Shown: piece after piece, positions 47,603-56,273 of the stretch
How positions within the stretch are numbered: the first letter of the stretch is position 1
How the letters are laid out: each line of letters starts with the position of its first letter
Assembly (NCBI GenBank): GCA_030374805.1
Contig: JARGSG010000224.1
Span: forward strand, 682,001 to 746,000
Direction of reading: 5' to 3'
DNA from: Gracilaria gracilis
Taxonomy: Eukaryota > Rhodophyta > Florideophyceae > Gracilariales > Gracilariaceae
Length of the DNA stretch: 64,000 bases
Program-made: the position numbers and the translations under genes
Notes under the pieces: generated by a model
What the model was told of the DNA's origin: nothing
Databases searched by the model: none
Seen by the model: only the letters and a program-made list of their open reading frames with translations

Positions 47603-48057
47603 CGAGAGCAGAATCTGCCTGTCCCACCGCCGCTGCCACCAGGATTTGGGGAGCAGTCGTCGAAATCTTCTTATGGAAATGAGCCAGGACCTCCACCTCC
47701 GCCTGCTCTCCGGCCACGGAAGGAGCAAGCCTCTTTGCCCGCTCCGGCAGTGCACTCCGCTAACCCTTTGATGGTCATGATGTCCAAACCTGCGATGCAA
47801 ACATTTGTGAATGCTTTCTCAATGATGCCACAATTGATGATGCCTCCAACGCCCCCTCCGCTGCCCCCTCCGCTGCCCCCTCCTCAGAGTGTGCGAGCGA
47901 TAAATTCGCAGAACAGCCATACTGAGAAGAATCCATCAGGAGGAAAAGGAGACCCATCGTCGCCGGTGGTGAAAAGTACGCAGAGGTGAAGAAACCAATC
48001 GCTGTCACCCTTCCAGGAAGATCTTTGATTTCGGAACTCGGGACATCAGCTGGAGTA
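47518..48057 (+). pseudogene. Proline-rich C-terminal segment, probably of the WDR33/FY pseudogene
   Basis: From about 47560 to 47989 one frame reads a Pro-rich tail with VPPPLPPGFG, GPPPPPAL and PPPLPPPLPPP. PPLPP motifs in this position are known in plant FY, where they bind the WW domain of FCA. At about 47970 coding-like sequence switches frame and continues as KYAEVKKPIAVTLPGRSLIS until a stop near 48057-48080. It lies 0.6 kb after the WD40 part, on the same strand but in a different frame. I infer it is the 3' end of the same dead gene; the gap between them is occupied by an antisense frame. Confidence 0.45.
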
Positions 48058-48290
48058 AGAGAGAGAGCACTACCCTTGTAGACTTGTTACCATTCGGAAC
48101 TGCGCGCCGATCATGCCGAACTTGCCGGCACTTTTGAGGTTTTATTTCAGCACATTCCGTCGTTTCTGTCGGAACCTTTATAAACTTAATTTGATCAACT
48201 TTAAAATATCTAGAAGAATCGTACGATTCTTTAAGCTGATGTACTCAACTTATTCAACAGAAGAGTCACCGTTAAAGCTCACGCATTGAT

Positions 48291-48295
48291 TGTAG
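48291..48295. repeat. Target-site duplication, left (TGTAG)
   Basis: TGTAG directly before the 5' LTR, identical to 52100-52104 directly after the 3' LTR. A 5-bp duplication is standard for Copia integrases. Confidence 0.85.
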
Positions 48296-48386
48296 TGTCA
48301 AACATTACAGTAGACAGGAGACACTTAAGTAGACCAAGCACGAGCTCACAGAACGAGAAGTAAAGAGGTAGCGCCTTCACTCCACA
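48296..48386 (+). repeat. 5' LTR, internally deleted (91 bp)
   Basis: It begins TGTCAAACATTACAG and ends CTTCACTCCACA. From the second base it matches 52010-52099 without a mismatch. Compared with the 3' LTR it lacks 48 bp lying between two GTCAAACATT direct repeats. No standard primer-binding site could be assigned after 48386. Confidence 0.85.
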
Positions 48387-48703
48387 GGTTATGGGTCCCA
48401 CGCGTTGAAGCTCCTTTCGAACCCAACCCATCCCGGCCACAAGACGCTCATCACACACAACCAAGACGGCAGACCACAACTCACGAAAGGCACGCCAATT
48501 AGGCCGAGACCTCCGACGCGACCCATTTGTACAAGAACTCTACCAAAAACGCCATCGTAAGTCACACAAACACACACACACCACAAGACACGACACAAAA
48601 CACTACCCACACCAACCATCAAAACAATCTCACCGCCACAGCCGCAGCCTCACCACGACCATCAGCCATCACATCCAAAGTAGCATCAAAACACAATACG
48701 ACC

Positions 48704-50569
48704 ATGGATACAAACAGAATTCACAAAATCTTAGACCTAGACCGTAGCAACTACGCCCCGTGGTACCTTGCTCTACAAACGTACGCAGCCACCACCAAGT
48801 CATTGGATCATCTCGAGTCAAACCCACCAGCACCAGCAAAACCTCAAGCACTCGATCTCTTCTATGAGAAGAAAAACAAGCTCTTATCAGCAGTACTAAG
48901 TAGCGTGCCACCAAACATACTTGTTCTTTTGATTGTACCGCAGGACAGGCCAACACCGTTCGACCTCGTACAGAAAATCATCAACCATATCAATCAATCG
49001 ACGAAGGAAGACCACCAATTTCTCAAAACCGAAGCAGAGAGTATTCCGTTCAAAACCGAAGAAGATGTAGATGCATTTATCAAGTCTCACACAGAAACAC
49101 GCCAAAAGATGATCGCAGCAGAGTACCCAAACATACAGGACGAAGAGACCACAGTGGACTTCATCATAACAGGTATCCGCAAGAACCCGGCCAACAACCC
49201 CATAGTAGCACACATTTTGGCTAACAAACCGCAGACCATCAAGGAATTCATCCGGAAATTCAAATACTTGTACCCTCTTTACCAACCAGCCGTGATGACC
49301 GCATACTCCTCTACAGGATACACACAATTCACCGGGGACTATGGAACAGCGCAATTTTACAACAACCAACACGGACTCCCAGCCTACAGAGGCGCGTACC
49401 AGTACCGCTCACGACCCAATTACCGCCGCCCGTATGGAAGAGGAATTCCATACAACAAGCCAAGAGTACCACCCCATCTTCTTTGCTCATATCACACATC
49501 CATAGAAGTCTACTGCAACCATACTGATCAGGACTGTAGAGACCAAAACCACCCCAAATTCCAGAAGGCACAGGCCAACTACGCACAAGCTCACCACCCC
49601 AACCAATTCGGCTTCCCATCACAAGGCCAACTCCCACACAACCCTTATCAGCTCCACACTCTACCACCCCCCCAGTACACCCTCACTCCTCCAGCCCAGC
49701 CACAACAGTACCATCCGGCACAAGCAACCTTCACATATCCCCAACAAACGGCACCGCTACAACCTCCCCAACCGGACGTAGCATCGGAGGCAAATACCGA
49801 AGTCAATGGTACGTTCCTATTAGACAGTGGAGCTCATCCATTGCACCTTCACAGACCAACAAAAGAAATGACCCCTCTCTACAACACAATCCTAACCGAA
49901 TCTGCCACATACCCTCCCACCCAGTGCACCCACCATGGAACAATCAGCCTCCGTCTACAACCGACTAAGCAAAACATTCGCACCTACGCAGTGGCAAATC
50001 AGCACATCAACAGGAACCTGATCTCAGTTAAAGACCTAGCCACCAGGTATGGACTGGTCACCTTCACGACACACCGAGGATCAATATACAACACCAAAAC
50101 CACACCGCCAGTACTCATCGCAACAGCACCGTGGCGCAACAACCACTACGAGCTACAAGGCAGTACCGAACCCCACTCAGCATACACAGTTAGAGCGCTT
50201 CCATATAAAACGAAGAACAAACCTTCCACAACCAAACCCAGACCTAGCACCAAACAAACGAAAGCCTCAACCTCCCGACGACCATCCCCACGAACTAAAG
50301 CAGCACCACCAGTTACGCAACCACAAAAACGCAAACACACGACAAAAACACTACGACATCTCTCCAACCCCACACACACAGGCAAGCCCCAGTCCAACGT
50401 TCAAACACTCTACAACTGGCACCTATTGCTGAACCATGCACATCCGAGCAAACTAGCAATCACGGCATCTCGCCGACTAATACCAACCATGCCCACTGGC
50501 CTAACCACAAAACCCATCATCTCCTGCAGTTCATGTAGCACACCTGCAATTTGCGTGGAGACCTCATGA
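48704..50569 (+). CDS. Copia Gag-protease-pre-integrase polyprotein, truncated
   Basis: From the ATG at 48704 (open from 48527) this frame gives 621 residues. The N-terminal 230 residues are a UBN2/DUF4219-type Gag: YAPWYLALQTYAATTKSLDH, and a helical region ending FIRKFKYLYPLY. A Pro/Gln/Tyr-rich stretch follows. Near residue 370 is FLLDSGAHPLHL, the aspartic protease active site (DSGA, with His where Thr or Ser is usual). The end has the pre-integrase block YNWHLLLNHAHPSKLA and CSSC, remnant of the HHCC zinc site. The frame then breaks at the deletion junction near 50550. Confidence 0.8.
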   Translation: MDTNRIHKILDLDRSNYAPWYLALQTYAATTKSLDHLESNPPAPAKPQALDLFYEKKNKLLSAVLSSVPPNILVLLIVPQDRPTPFDLVQKIINHINQSTKEDHQFLKTEAESIPFKTEEDVDAFIKSHTETRQKMIAAEYPNIQDEETTVDFIITGIRKNPANNPIVAHILANKPQTIKEFIRKFKYLYPLYQPAVMTAYSSTGYTQFTGDYGTAQFYNNQHGLPAYRGAYQYRSRPNYRRPYGRGIPYNKPRVPPHLLCSYHTSIEVYCNHTDQDCRDQNHPKFQKAQANYAQAHHPNQFGFPSQGQLPHNPYQLHTLPPPQYTLTPPAQPQQYHPAQATFTYPQQTAPLQPPQPDVASEANTEVNGTFLLDSGAHPLHLHRPTKEMTPLYNTILTESATYPPTQCTHHGTISLRLQPTKQNIRTYAVANQHINRNLISVKDLATRYGLVTFTTHRGSIYNTKTTPPVLIATAPWRNNHYELQGSTEPHSAYTVRALPYKTKNKPSTTKPRPSTKQTKASTSRRPSPRTKAAPPVTQPQKRKHTTKTLRHLSNPTHTGKPQSNVQTLYNWHLLLNHAHPSKLAITASRRLIPTMPTGLTTKPIISCSSCSTPAICVETS

Positions 50570-51978
50570 AACCCGGACTACACTACGATCCCCGCCACAC
50601 CACGACCTACACAGCAGACCGCAGTACCCAACGGCTACTTATAGCACTCCATGCTAGCCTGCAGCTCCCATTGGAACACTTTGACATTAAGTCAGCGTAT
50701 CTGCACGAGAAGTACCAACACGATCGTCCAGTATATGTTCCACAAATGCCACGCTTCGACAACACATACAAACATGATAGCCAGAACGGACACCTGCACG
50801 GAAACCTATATGGCTCCCCTCCGGCGGCCTACTACTACAACCATGGTCTCAAAACAAAACTTGCCGCGATGGGATACACAGCATCAGAGCACGATCCCTG
50901 CCTGTATACGAAGGTGGAACCAGACAACACATTCACAATCGTTAGCACAACCATCGATGACTTTCTCGTATTAGCTTCAACCACCAAACACATCGACAAA
51001 ATATACGACGAACTCCTCTCCAAATACAAAATCAAACGTCTAGGGCACCCAACACGCTTCCTCAACTGGACCATACACCGCAATGATGACCATTCCATTC
51101 ACATATCACAACCAGACAGCATTAAAGCCCTACTGAAACAAACAGGAATGAACGACTGCAACCCAGCACAAACTCCATACAGCAGCCTCATCCACATAGA
51201 TCAAGCACCAGACAGCCCGCCCCTCGACGCAGAAGAAGCAACCAGATACCGCCAGATCTTAGGCGAAATTCGTTATATCACAGACAGCACCCGTCCGGAT
51301 CTCACATATGCCACAAATCGGCTAGCACAACACATGAGCAAACCAAAGAGGCACCACCAACAGGCACTCAAAACAATTCTGCGATATCTGCAAGGGACAC
51401 AGACCTACGGATTACTATACCACCCTGTCACCAAAGCGAACGGAAAATCTACGGCACAGCTCACAACGTACAGCGACGCAGATTTTGCCAATGCCAAAAA
51501 TCGGAAGTCCATAACAGGAACGGTACACTCATATAACACAACCCCCATATCATGGCTTTCTAAGATGCAATCGGTAGTCGCACTGTCCACAACTGAAGCA
51601 GAATATATAGCTGCGACGCAGGCAACGCAACACACACAATGGTTACGAAAATTATTGGAAAGCTCCCAGAACAGAGAAAGCCTTCCAACACCGCACTATA
51701 TTGACAATCGGAGTGCAGTTCTCATAGCCGAAAACCAAGCGCCAACAAAGCGCAGAAAGTATATTGACATACGACACCACTACGTCCAACACCACGTAGC
51801 AGAGGAAACCATCAGACTTTATCGACTACCAACAGAAAGCATGCTAGCGGACATGCTTACGAAGCGGCTGCATCGAGACCGATTCCAATCGATACGCAAA
51901 CAATTGAACATCATGCCCCGACCCGGAAATGCCTCAAAATGCAATGCGCCAACCGGGGACTGTCAAACATTCGAGTGA
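50551..51978 (+). CDS. Copia reverse transcriptase-RNase H, 5'-truncated
   Basis: A 475-residue frame without a proper start; the first ATG is at 50566. It opens inside the reverse transcriptase at a segment normally preceded by the LVARGD-type block (here RGDLMKPGLHYDP). It carries HFDIKSAYLHE, LYGSPPAAYYY and SEHDPCLYTK. The catalytic pair is in TTIDDFLVLA, where Copia elements usually have YVDD. RNase H follows, with TYSDADFANAKNRKSITG, WLSKMQSVVALSTTEAEYIA and HYIDNRSAV, keeping its acidic residues. The last residues (PTGDCQTFE) run into the 3' LTR. It overlaps the upstream frame by 19 nt at the deletion junction. Confidence 0.85.
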   Translation: MRGDLMKPGLHYDPRHTTTYTADRSTQRLLIALHASLQLPLEHFDIKSAYLHEKYQHDRPVYVPQMPRFDNTYKHDSQNGHLHGNLYGSPPAAYYYNHGLKTKLAAMGYTASEHDPCLYTKVEPDNTFTIVSTTIDDFLVLASTTKHIDKIYDELLSKYKIKRLGHPTRFLNWTIHRNDDHSIHISQPDSIKALLKQTGMNDCNPAQTPYSSLIHIDQAPDSPPLDAEEATRYRQILGEIRYITDSTRPDLTYATNRLAQHMSKPKRHHQQALKTILRYLQGTQTYGLLYHPVTKANGKSTAQLTTYSDADFANAKNRKSITGTVHSYNTTPISWLSKMQSVVALSTTEAEYIAATQATQHTQWLRKLLESSQNRESLPTPHYIDNRSAVLIAENQAPTKRRKYIDIRHHYVQHHVAEETIRLYRLPTESMLADMLTKRLHRDRFQSIRKQLNIMPRPGNASKCNAPTGDCQTFE

Positions 51979-52001
51979 TTCTTCTTGCCGCATTGCATTT
52001 T
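51936..52001. repeat. 13-bp perfect inverted repeat across the 3' LTR boundary
   Basis: AAAATGCAATGCG at 51936-51948 and CGCATTGCATTTT at 51989-52001. The purine-rich AACCGGGGAC (polypurine-tract candidate) and the LTR start lie in the loop. The right arm falls in the 48 bp missing from the 5' LTR. Confidence 0.8.
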
Positions 52002-52099
52002 TCGAAAACGTCAAACATTACAGTAGACAGGAGACACTTAAGTAGACCAAGCACGAGCTCACAGAACGAGAAGTAAAGAGGTAGCGCCTTCACTCCACA
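51961..52099 (+). repeat. 3' LTR (139 bp)
   Basis: It starts TGTCAAACATTCGAG directly after the purine-rich CCGGGGAC and ends CTTCACTCCACA, followed by TGTAG. It contains GTCAAACATT twice, at 51962 and 52010. Confidence 0.8.
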
Positions 52100-52104
52100 T
52101 GTAG
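52100..52104. repeat. Target-site duplication, right (TGTAG)
   Basis: Identical to 48291-48295; confirms integration of the element at this site. Confidence 0.85.
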
Positions 52105-52344
52105 CCTACAATTTGTAGGTGTAACAAAAGTAATGAATCTAAAACTTACTCAGAGTTTTGCGAAACAAATGATCTCGTGACCTGTCAAAATTCAATTCTC
52201 TTCCACTGCCAAGTTGGCAAGCAAGCTTTATGGCTCGCACAAGCTCTCAAAACGATAACGGCCTAGATACCTTTCACCTTCACAAAACAATGACCGAACC
52301 AGTGCTACACAAATCTCTCCGAGCCATAACACGCACTAAATTTC

Positions 52345-55200
52345 TTGTCAACACCGCTACGTTACCTTCCACTTAACGTGACACACCCGAAACGCCCCGT
52401 CTCTCGTTTCAGTGCGCAACATGCAACCAGACGGAACGATGCAAATCAAACGTCGTCGGTTCCTGTGAACCGCACATCACAAGCTTCTAAAAGAGACTCA
52501 GCCGTTTTCTCCTTTAATTCTTTACCAGCTCCCGCCCCCAACACACAGCTAAGACAAAATACAACTTCAAGAACGTCGAGCGGATCGCAATCTAGAAAAA
52601 GGAGCGGAAGAAAACAGGCTTACTGGAGGCACCATTGGATAGAGACTGAAGAGCTTGGGTCCAATTTGTGGCAATGTAAGAACTGTGGAGCAGTAATCGA
52701 TACTGATCACGCGACGAAGCAAGCACAACACAACATACGTTGTTTCGCAATGAGTACTCCTGAACAGGAGAATATTAGCATGCGTTGCAAAGCTTTATCC
52801 AGAGACAGAGTCCAGTCGCGATTAAGCGTCGACGATGAAACCGTGGCGAGACAAGAACTACTTGATTACGAGGGAGACAGCGGCGGTGTTCGGAGAATAT
52901 CTCGATCGAGTTTGGAAAAGGAGCATCCCTTGTACAAGAAGTTAAAAATGGACCACCCAACCATAGATTTTTGTTCCGCATCAGAGGCCGAAGAAATCAA
53001 CAAGCTTCTGATAGTCGCCATATGTGAGCGTGGGTGGCCATTTAGTTTGGTGGACAAAAAGGATGGCGAAGAGAACTTGTTCGTGCAACTATTGCGAAAA
53101 CTGCGACCTGGTTACGTCGACAAATTTCTACCGCCTTCTCGGAAGCTTTCTGAGGAGCTGTTGGATTCCTACTATGAAGAGATCAGAGAAATTGCCTTTT
53201 CGGGTATGCAAAGTAGACTTCAATCGGGCTACGGCACTGTCATGTTTGACGCATGGGAAGATGTTAATTCTTCAACGGTTGTCAATGTTCTTCTTCGAAG
53301 TGAAGGACAACAAAAATCTCAGCAGCTTACATTTTTCGTAGAATCAGTGTTTACAGGATCTTCATCTACTGGAGCAGAAAAGTACGTTCAGGTCGTCGAG
53401 AACGCTGTGGAACCGTTGGGTGGAATGACACGTATCTGCGGCGTAGTGAGCGATAATGCGCAAGCGTGCGTCAATGCCCGCCATGCTCTTACTCTAAAGT
53501 ACAAGGGACTTGTTGGTATTCAAGACCAAGCGCATGTTTCGGATCTTCTTATGGAGGATTTTGGAAAGCTTTTGTGGGTCAAGACCGTGCTATCTCGCAT
53601 TTCTTACATTGTAACTGAAACACGGAATCATAAGCTGTTGCTTTCTAGATTGAAGAAATTAATTCATGAACATAACGACGGCTTACGTAACAGAGGTATC
53701 TTGCGATCTCGTGGAAACGGGGACAATGACGATGACCTCACAAATTTTACCGCGATACTACCTAGAAGACATTGTGTTACTCGATTTGCGGTGGTTGAGG
53801 ACATGTCAGAGTCCTACATTCGCTGCCATCCCATTCTTCTGAAAGTTCTTGAAGAAGTGGACTACCGCACTACGCTGTATCGAACTCGGTCAAGGAAGGC
53901 GGAGCAAGACCGTGTTCTATTCTTTGACCGTGCAATCAGGGATGTTACACTTCTAGAGGTAGCAAATGAAATTCGGCGAGTGTTGCGTGTCGTACGCAAA
54001 TATTTGCGACATTGGGACAGCGATAGCTGTTCTATAGCTGATGTCCTCCCTCGAACACTAGAGCTTGAGAATAACCTTTCTGAGCTTCCTTCGGGAAGTC
54101 ACCTCAATGCATCCAGAAAGCAGGAGATGTTGGACGTATTTCAATCTAGAAAACAGAAGCGAGAAGTAGCTGGAAGGAACCGAAGAATGAAGGTTCATCT
54201 ATTGGACAACATCCTCTTTGCGGCATACCTCTTAGATCCCGTTCAATGCCCTGCAGACACAACCCCGTTTATAGAACGTTTCAAGAGCCATCTACTTCAG
54301 TACTGCAGCGCATTCAGTGATGAAGAGTCTATGGATTTAATGCACACAATTTTGCGTCAATATGACGCTCAAGTAATGCGTTGGCATGATCAATCTTCGA
54401 TGAACGTCGATAACGTGAAGTACTTACAGCAGTATAGGGGAGCTCCGTTGGTATGGTGGCGTAGAGCCGCGGATCAACAAAATCAAGAACTAGTCGAGTT
54501 CGCGTGCAGGACACTATCTTGCTCGCCCTCATCTTGCGCGGCAGAGCGGAGCTTCAGCGCTCAAGGACGTCTCCATAATAAGTTCAGAAGCAAACTAAGC
54601 GAGCGGCGAACTCAGATGATTGTGTTTGCACATTGGAATGCTCGTCTTCTTCGGAAAGTGTCTGGGGTTAGTGACATGATGTTCTGGAACTCTGTATTTT
54701 TGTCTGATGGCGATAACTTGGAAGAAGAGATTGAAACAAATCGTCTTCTAGAGTCAATTATTGGTGAAGAAGAAGAGCAGTTAGACACCTTGCGTTCTGT
54801 CTCTCCAGAGAACTCTACAGGCCCAAGTCCACCTGCTGCAGACAGAACGACCGCATTCCGTACAAATAATGAGCTTTTGTCTTTGGAAGAAGACCACCGT
54901 AGAAGAGTAAGAAACTCAGATGAATTAAGACCGGGGAATGCGGCTGACGTCGGTGCAATGCCGAGCATGACATCTCAGGCAATGCAGTCAGCATTTGCTG
55001 CATTATCCCATCCATCCGCTTTGTTTGCTGCTCACTTTGGAGCTCACCTGCAAAACATGACATCAAGTTTCGCGCCAAACCTACATCATGTGGTTCAGAC
55101 AGAGTATCCAACTCAAGAACCGACGTCAGGTGGAAGGGGAAGGGGAGCTGGGGCGGGTTCATCGTCGCGTGATTCCGATGAGCGACGAGAAAGTCCATGA
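52345..55200 (+). CDS. hAT-superfamily transposase (BED finger, DUF659, dimerisation domain)
   Basis: One open frame of 951 residues. It has no ATG before residue 136 (52750), yet the BED-type finger (WQCKNCGAVIDTDHATKQAQ...C) lies at about residues 105-133, so the real start must be upstream, in an unseen exon or a non-ATG start. The frame opens after a stop at 52328. The catalytic core shows MFDAWEDVNSS (first Asp near 301), VVSDNAQACVNAR (second Asp near 369) and the PRRHCVTRF region. The C-terminal hAT dimerisation domain is clear: PLVWWRRAAD and SCAAERSFSAQGRLHNKFRSKL (about 700-765). A low-complexity tail ends in GGRGRGAGAGSSSRDSDERR. The transposase looks intact. I found no terminal inverted repeats, so it could be a stranded or domesticated copy. 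Confidence 0.8.
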   Translation: MSTPLRYLPLNVTHPKRPVSRFSAQHATRRNDANQTSSVPVNRTSQASKRDSAVFSFNSLPAPAPNTQLRQNTTSRTSSGSQSRKRSGRKQAYWRHHWIETEELGSNLWQCKNCGAVIDTDHATKQAQHNIRCFAMSTPEQENISMRCKALSRDRVQSRLSVDDETVARQELLDYEGDSGGVRRISRSSLEKEHPLYKKLKMDHPTIDFCSASEAEEINKLLIVAICERGWPFSLVDKKDGEENLFVQLLRKLRPGYVDKFLPPSRKLSEELLDSYYEEIREIAFSGMQSRLQSGYGTVMFDAWEDVNSSTVVNVLLRSEGQQKSQQLTFFVESVFTGSSSTGAEKYVQVVENAVEPLGGMTRICGVVSDNAQACVNARHALTLKYKGLVGIQDQAHVSDLLMEDFGKLLWVKTVLSRISYIVTETRNHKLLLSRLKKLIHEHNDGLRNRGILRSRGNGDNDDDLTNFTAILPRRHCVTRFAVVEDMSESYIRCHPILLKVLEEVDYRTTLYRTRSRKAEQDRVLFFDRAIRDVTLLEVANEIRRVLRVVRKYLRHWDSDSCSIADVLPRTLELENNLSELPSGSHLNASRKQEMLDVFQSRKQKREVAGRNRRMKVHLLDNILFAAYLLDPVQCPADTTPFIERFKSHLLQYCSAFSDEESMDLMHTILRQYDAQVMRWHDQSSMNVDNVKYLQQYRGAPLVWWRRAADQQNQELVEFACRTLSCSPSSCAAERSFSAQGRLHNKFRSKLSERRTQMIVFAHWNARLLRKVSGVSDMMFWNSVFLSDGDNLEEEIETNRLLESIIGEEEEQLDTLRSVSPENSTGPSPPAADRTTAFRTNNELLSLEEDHRRRVRNSDELRPGNAADVGAMPSMTSQAMQSAFAALSHPSALFAAHFGAHLQNMTSSFAPNLHHVVQTEYPTQEPTSGGRGRGAGAGSSSRDSDERRESP

Positions 55201-55706
55201 ACATGAAACAAAGCGCAGTTATCAGGCACGGGAGGTCGTCTTGAAGACCCGCCAACCACGAGTATAGTGCCGTCTTTTCGGATAGTTTATGTTGTTGTAA
55301 AATGAAGTTTATCGTGGTCTACGAAGTTCCTAACATTCGCGGCGACACACATGTCAATTTGCGTTTCTTCTAGTAGCCCGATTTGAATGTTCTTTGTGGT
55401 TTTTCCACTCAAATGACAAGAAGCTTTCACAACACCACTCTCCATATCCATCACAACCAGGTAACCTTGCTCTGTTCCGTATGCAAGTTCGCCGGGGATT
55501 CGCGGATTGAACTCAAACTGACGAGGACAATCACCCGCCTGGCATAAATACTATATACGAGGAGCGCCCGGTCTAGTGAGCAGCATGCGGCACAGTATTA
55601 GGGTGAAGAGAGCACGACAACACCCCCGCACAAATCGTCGACACATTCGCCCACAAAACAGAACAGGCATGATAGGTATATGTAGAACGCAGACAAACAA
55701 AGCAAG
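55201..55706. other. Intergenic region with a minus-strand exon-like fragment
   Basis: Lies between the hAT frame and the small gene ending at 55707. Its main content is the exon-like fragment listed separately. A TATA-like string (AAATACTATATA) occurs near 55547. Confidence 0.4.
55288..55543 (-). pseudogene. Exon-like fragment of a WD-repeat-type protein
   Basis: On the minus strand, after a possible CAG acceptor near 55543, about 83 codons stay open: CPRQFEFNPRIPGELAYGTE, then GYLVVMDMESGVVKASCHLS and further to a TAA near 55288. The P-R-Q-F-E-F-x-P...G-T-x-x-G-x-L-V-V pattern resembles a WD-repeat blade of plant-type LRR-WD or DCAF-like proteins. Beyond the stop another frame reads DGTILVVGGSS until the hAT frame begins. 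No upstream exon with an ATG was found. A relic of a gene truncated near the hAT sequence is the likeliest reading; an exon of a live spliced gene is possible. Confidence 0.4.
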
Positions 55707-55943
55707 TCACCAAGCGGCGGTATAAGGAGCGACGTTGAGGGGCGAATGATCGTAAGCACGTCTTTGATGAGCAACAGCAAAGCCAAGTTTCTGAGCGCGA
55801 CGAATCTCCTCGGCTTCAAAGGCGGCCAGCCGCCGAAATCTCATCTCGACCTTGTTGAGAAGGGCAATAAGCTGTTGTGCGTTCATGCCATCCAAGTGTT
55901 TCAAGGCGGGCTTCAACATGGCATCTCCCATGTAGCGCGGCAT
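55707..55943 (-). CDS. Small helical protein, unknown
   Basis: From the only reasonable ATG (55943) it has 78 residues: MPRYMGDAMLKPALKHLDGM, then an amphipathic helix (NAQQLIALLNKVEMRFRRLA) and a charged AFEAEEIRRAQKLGF segment. The frame stays open upstream past 56165 with a Pro/Ser/Thr-rich, basic composition (PPPPLPGVKQS...), without an ATG; so the protein may be longer, with a spliced start. GGTACCAAC at 56259-56267 partly matches the dispersed motif. No family recognised. Confidence 0.45.
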   Translation of the reverse strand: MPRYMGDAMLKPALKHLDGMNAQQLIALLNKVEMRFRRLAAFEAEEIRRAQKLGFAVAHQRRAYDHSPLNVAPYTAAW

Positions 55944-56273
55944 TCGAGGCGGGCGCGCGGGTGTGGCAGGCGGAGGGGTAGAAACCGGCTTGGACTGACC
56001 GGACACACTGGTCCTCTGACGCTTTGTAATGGAAGTGCCGTTCTGTTTGGGCGTACTAACCCTAGTGGCGTCAGTGGCGCTTTGTTTAACGCCCGGGAGT
56101 GGAGGAGGTGGGGAGGGCGCGTGAGTTGAAGAACGGAAGTAGGTGACACGTGAGTGGGGACGCAACGAAAAGATGGGTTTAGGGGTACGCGAGAAGTACG
56201 GCGCGCGGAGTAGCGAGATTGCGCAGAGACGCGGTGCAGGTTGTCGCGAATCGCGTTCGGTACCAACTGCTTC

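Larger units (their letters stand above)
48296..52099 (+). mobile_element. Copia-type LTR retrotransposon, defective
   Basis: A 3804-bp element with LTRs beginning TG and ending CA and flanked by perfect TGTAG duplications. Inside, a first frame codes Gag, protease and the pre-integrase zinc region; a second codes reverse transcriptase and RNase H. That order is Copia-specific. The integrase core and the N-terminus of reverse transcriptase are missing, so the copy cannot integrate on its own. The 90 bp shared by the two LTRs are identical, which argues for recent insertion. The 5' LTR (91 bp) is 48 bp shorter than the 3' LTR (139 bp). It landed between the dead WDR33-type locus and the hAT gene. 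Confidence 0.9.

Noticed and set aside
47603..47800. Upstream extension of the 47009-47602 minus-strand frame
   Set aside because: This part is the antisense of the proline-rich PPLPP tail and is Arg/Trp-rich as expected for a shadow.
48387..48402. Primer-binding site for the Copia element
   Set aside because: The sequence after the 5' LTR does not match the usual initiator-Met tRNA complement and I could not assign another tRNA with confidence.
52105..55290. Terminal inverted repeats or 8-bp duplications for the hAT element
   Set aside because: I compared the flanks by eye and found no matching inverted ends; absence is not proven.
55746..56129. A 127-codon plus-strand frame
   Set aside because: The minus strand encodes a more helix-like protein; the plus frame has no family character.
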